A stretch of DNA of 64,000 nucleotides from CAYSPT01 sp964432985 (GTDB lineage Bacteria; Muiribacteriota; CAYSPT01): positions 1-64,000 of the forward strand of contig CAYSPT010000016.1 of NCBI GenBank assembly GCA_964432985.1. Direction: 5' to 3'. Positions within the stretch are counted from its first letter, which is position 1, and every line of letters begins with the position of its first letter. Below, one piece after another: positions 63,677 to 64,000 of this stretch. The position numbers and the translations under genes are program-made. The notes under the pieces were generated by a model, which had not been told where the DNA came from, ran no database searches, and saw only the letters and a list, made by a program, of their open reading frames with translations.

Positions 63677-64000
63677 GTGCCCCGAAAAAAGCAGCATCAA
63701 CTCAAAAAACAACGTCAGCGTAAAAGCACCGGGGCCCGGAAGCGGTTTGTCTTCCAGGAAGAAAAAAGTTTCAACTGCACAGCATGCGGTGTGTGTTGCC
63801 GCCAGTGGACAATCTATCTTACCAATGCGGAAATCAAACGGCTTAACGGCGTCGACTGGGGATCAGTAGACCGTAACCTGCAAGATGTTGCGGTGATTCG
63901 GGAGGTCGTCCCGCCGGGGGAACAGGATCCAAAACCGTCTCTGGCCCGGCGTGATGATGGCGCCTGCGTGTTTCTCATGGACGATGGTTTGTGCCTGGTT
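63677..64000 (+). CDS. YkgJ-type Fe-S/zinc cysteine-cluster protein (partial, runs off window)
   Basis: The first 108 codons are visible; the frame is open to the window end. The start is Lys/Arg/Gln-rich. The family motif follows: Phe-Asn-Cys-Thr-Ala-Cys-Gly-Val-Cys-Cys-Arg-Gln-Trp, then Ala-Cys-Val-Phe-Leu and Leu-Cys-Leu. YkgJ (CxxCxxCC) proteins bind a metal cluster and lack a firm function; several act near flagellar or methylase genes. GTG start with AAGGAG 7 nt upstream, 25 nt after the kinase gene. Confidence 0.8.
   Translation, partial: MPRKKQHQLKKQRQRKSTGARKRFVFQEEKSFNCTACGVCCRQWTIYLTNAEIKRLNGVDWGSVDRNLQDVAVIREVVPPGEQDPKPSLARRDDGACVFLMDDGLCLV

Overview
The window looks like a scaffold from an uncultured diderm bacterium of moderate-to-high G+C. 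The outer membrane is implied by a LolA-like carrier with LolC/E-type permeases, a beta-barrel protein, several lipoproteins, and an FtsE-FtsX-EnvC set. A 53-residue protein at 9830-9991 (minus) resembles the 'small basic protein' family of Planctomycetes, Verrucomicrobia, Chlamydiae and relatives. Together with type IV pilin-like proteins and very large Ser/Thr kinases this suggests a PVC-superphylum-like or neighbouring candidate-phylum lineage; that is inference. Three runs of exactly 100 N (8142-8241, 45156-45255, 49753-49852) are scaffold gaps, and each touches a tandem repeat. I saw no tRNA, rRNA, CRISPR array or transposase gene.

Layout. 0.1-1.5 kb, minus: zinc-ribbon/pilin-like membrane protein and a phosphoesterase. 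1.8-8.0 kb, plus: a probable export operon (LolA-like protein, two FtsX-type permeases split by a 198-bp terminal-inverted-repeat element, ATPase, lipoprotein, beta-barrel). 8.4-10.3 kb: queE, a type IV prepilin, and two tiny minus-strand genes. 10.6-13.5 kb, minus: AarF/UbiB-like kinase and a permease. 13.8-17.6 kb: ALDH7-type aldehyde dehydrogenase and two unknowns. 17.9-22.6 kb: uvrB, an exported double-domain nuclease, and uvrC, overlapping. 22.7-30.1 kb: PLD-like protein, membrane protein, ankyrin-DnaJ fusion, DUF4185-like protein, a beta-repeat protein and an orphan ABC ATPase. 30.3-35.9 kb: ftsZ, a STAS protein, subtilisin-like protease and nucleotide-sugar dehydrogenase. 36.2-47.7 kb: two receptor-like Ser/Thr kinases with TPRs (one also with PDZ), a Rieske lipoprotein, an ECF sigma factor with zinc-finger/FecR anti-sigma factor, proline-rich exported proteins and pseudopilins. 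47.8-52.1 kb: transglutaminase-like lipoprotein and GT-C glycosyltransferase. 52.3-64 kb: ftsE, ftsX, envC, ctpA, nhaC, rnhB, fliK-like, flhB-C-like, GNAT, yraN, histidine kinase and a YkgJ-type protein.

Two themes stand out. First, four gene 3' ends (after the 6659-8005 barrel gene, uvrC, the 43815-45077 gene and ftsX) carry tandem arrays of small hairpins. Three of them share a 5-bp stem/4-nt loop geometry with unrelated sequences and 17-, 19- or 20-bp periods. Second, gene 3' ends are often duplicated at about 56-60 bp (11.8, 26.6 and 55.2 kb). The best candidate for a little-described functional system is the 36.2-47.7 kb block: sensor kinases, an ECF sigma/anti-sigma pair with a matching two-part promoter motif upstream of the anti-sigma gene and of a secreted-protein gene, and downstream pseudopilins.
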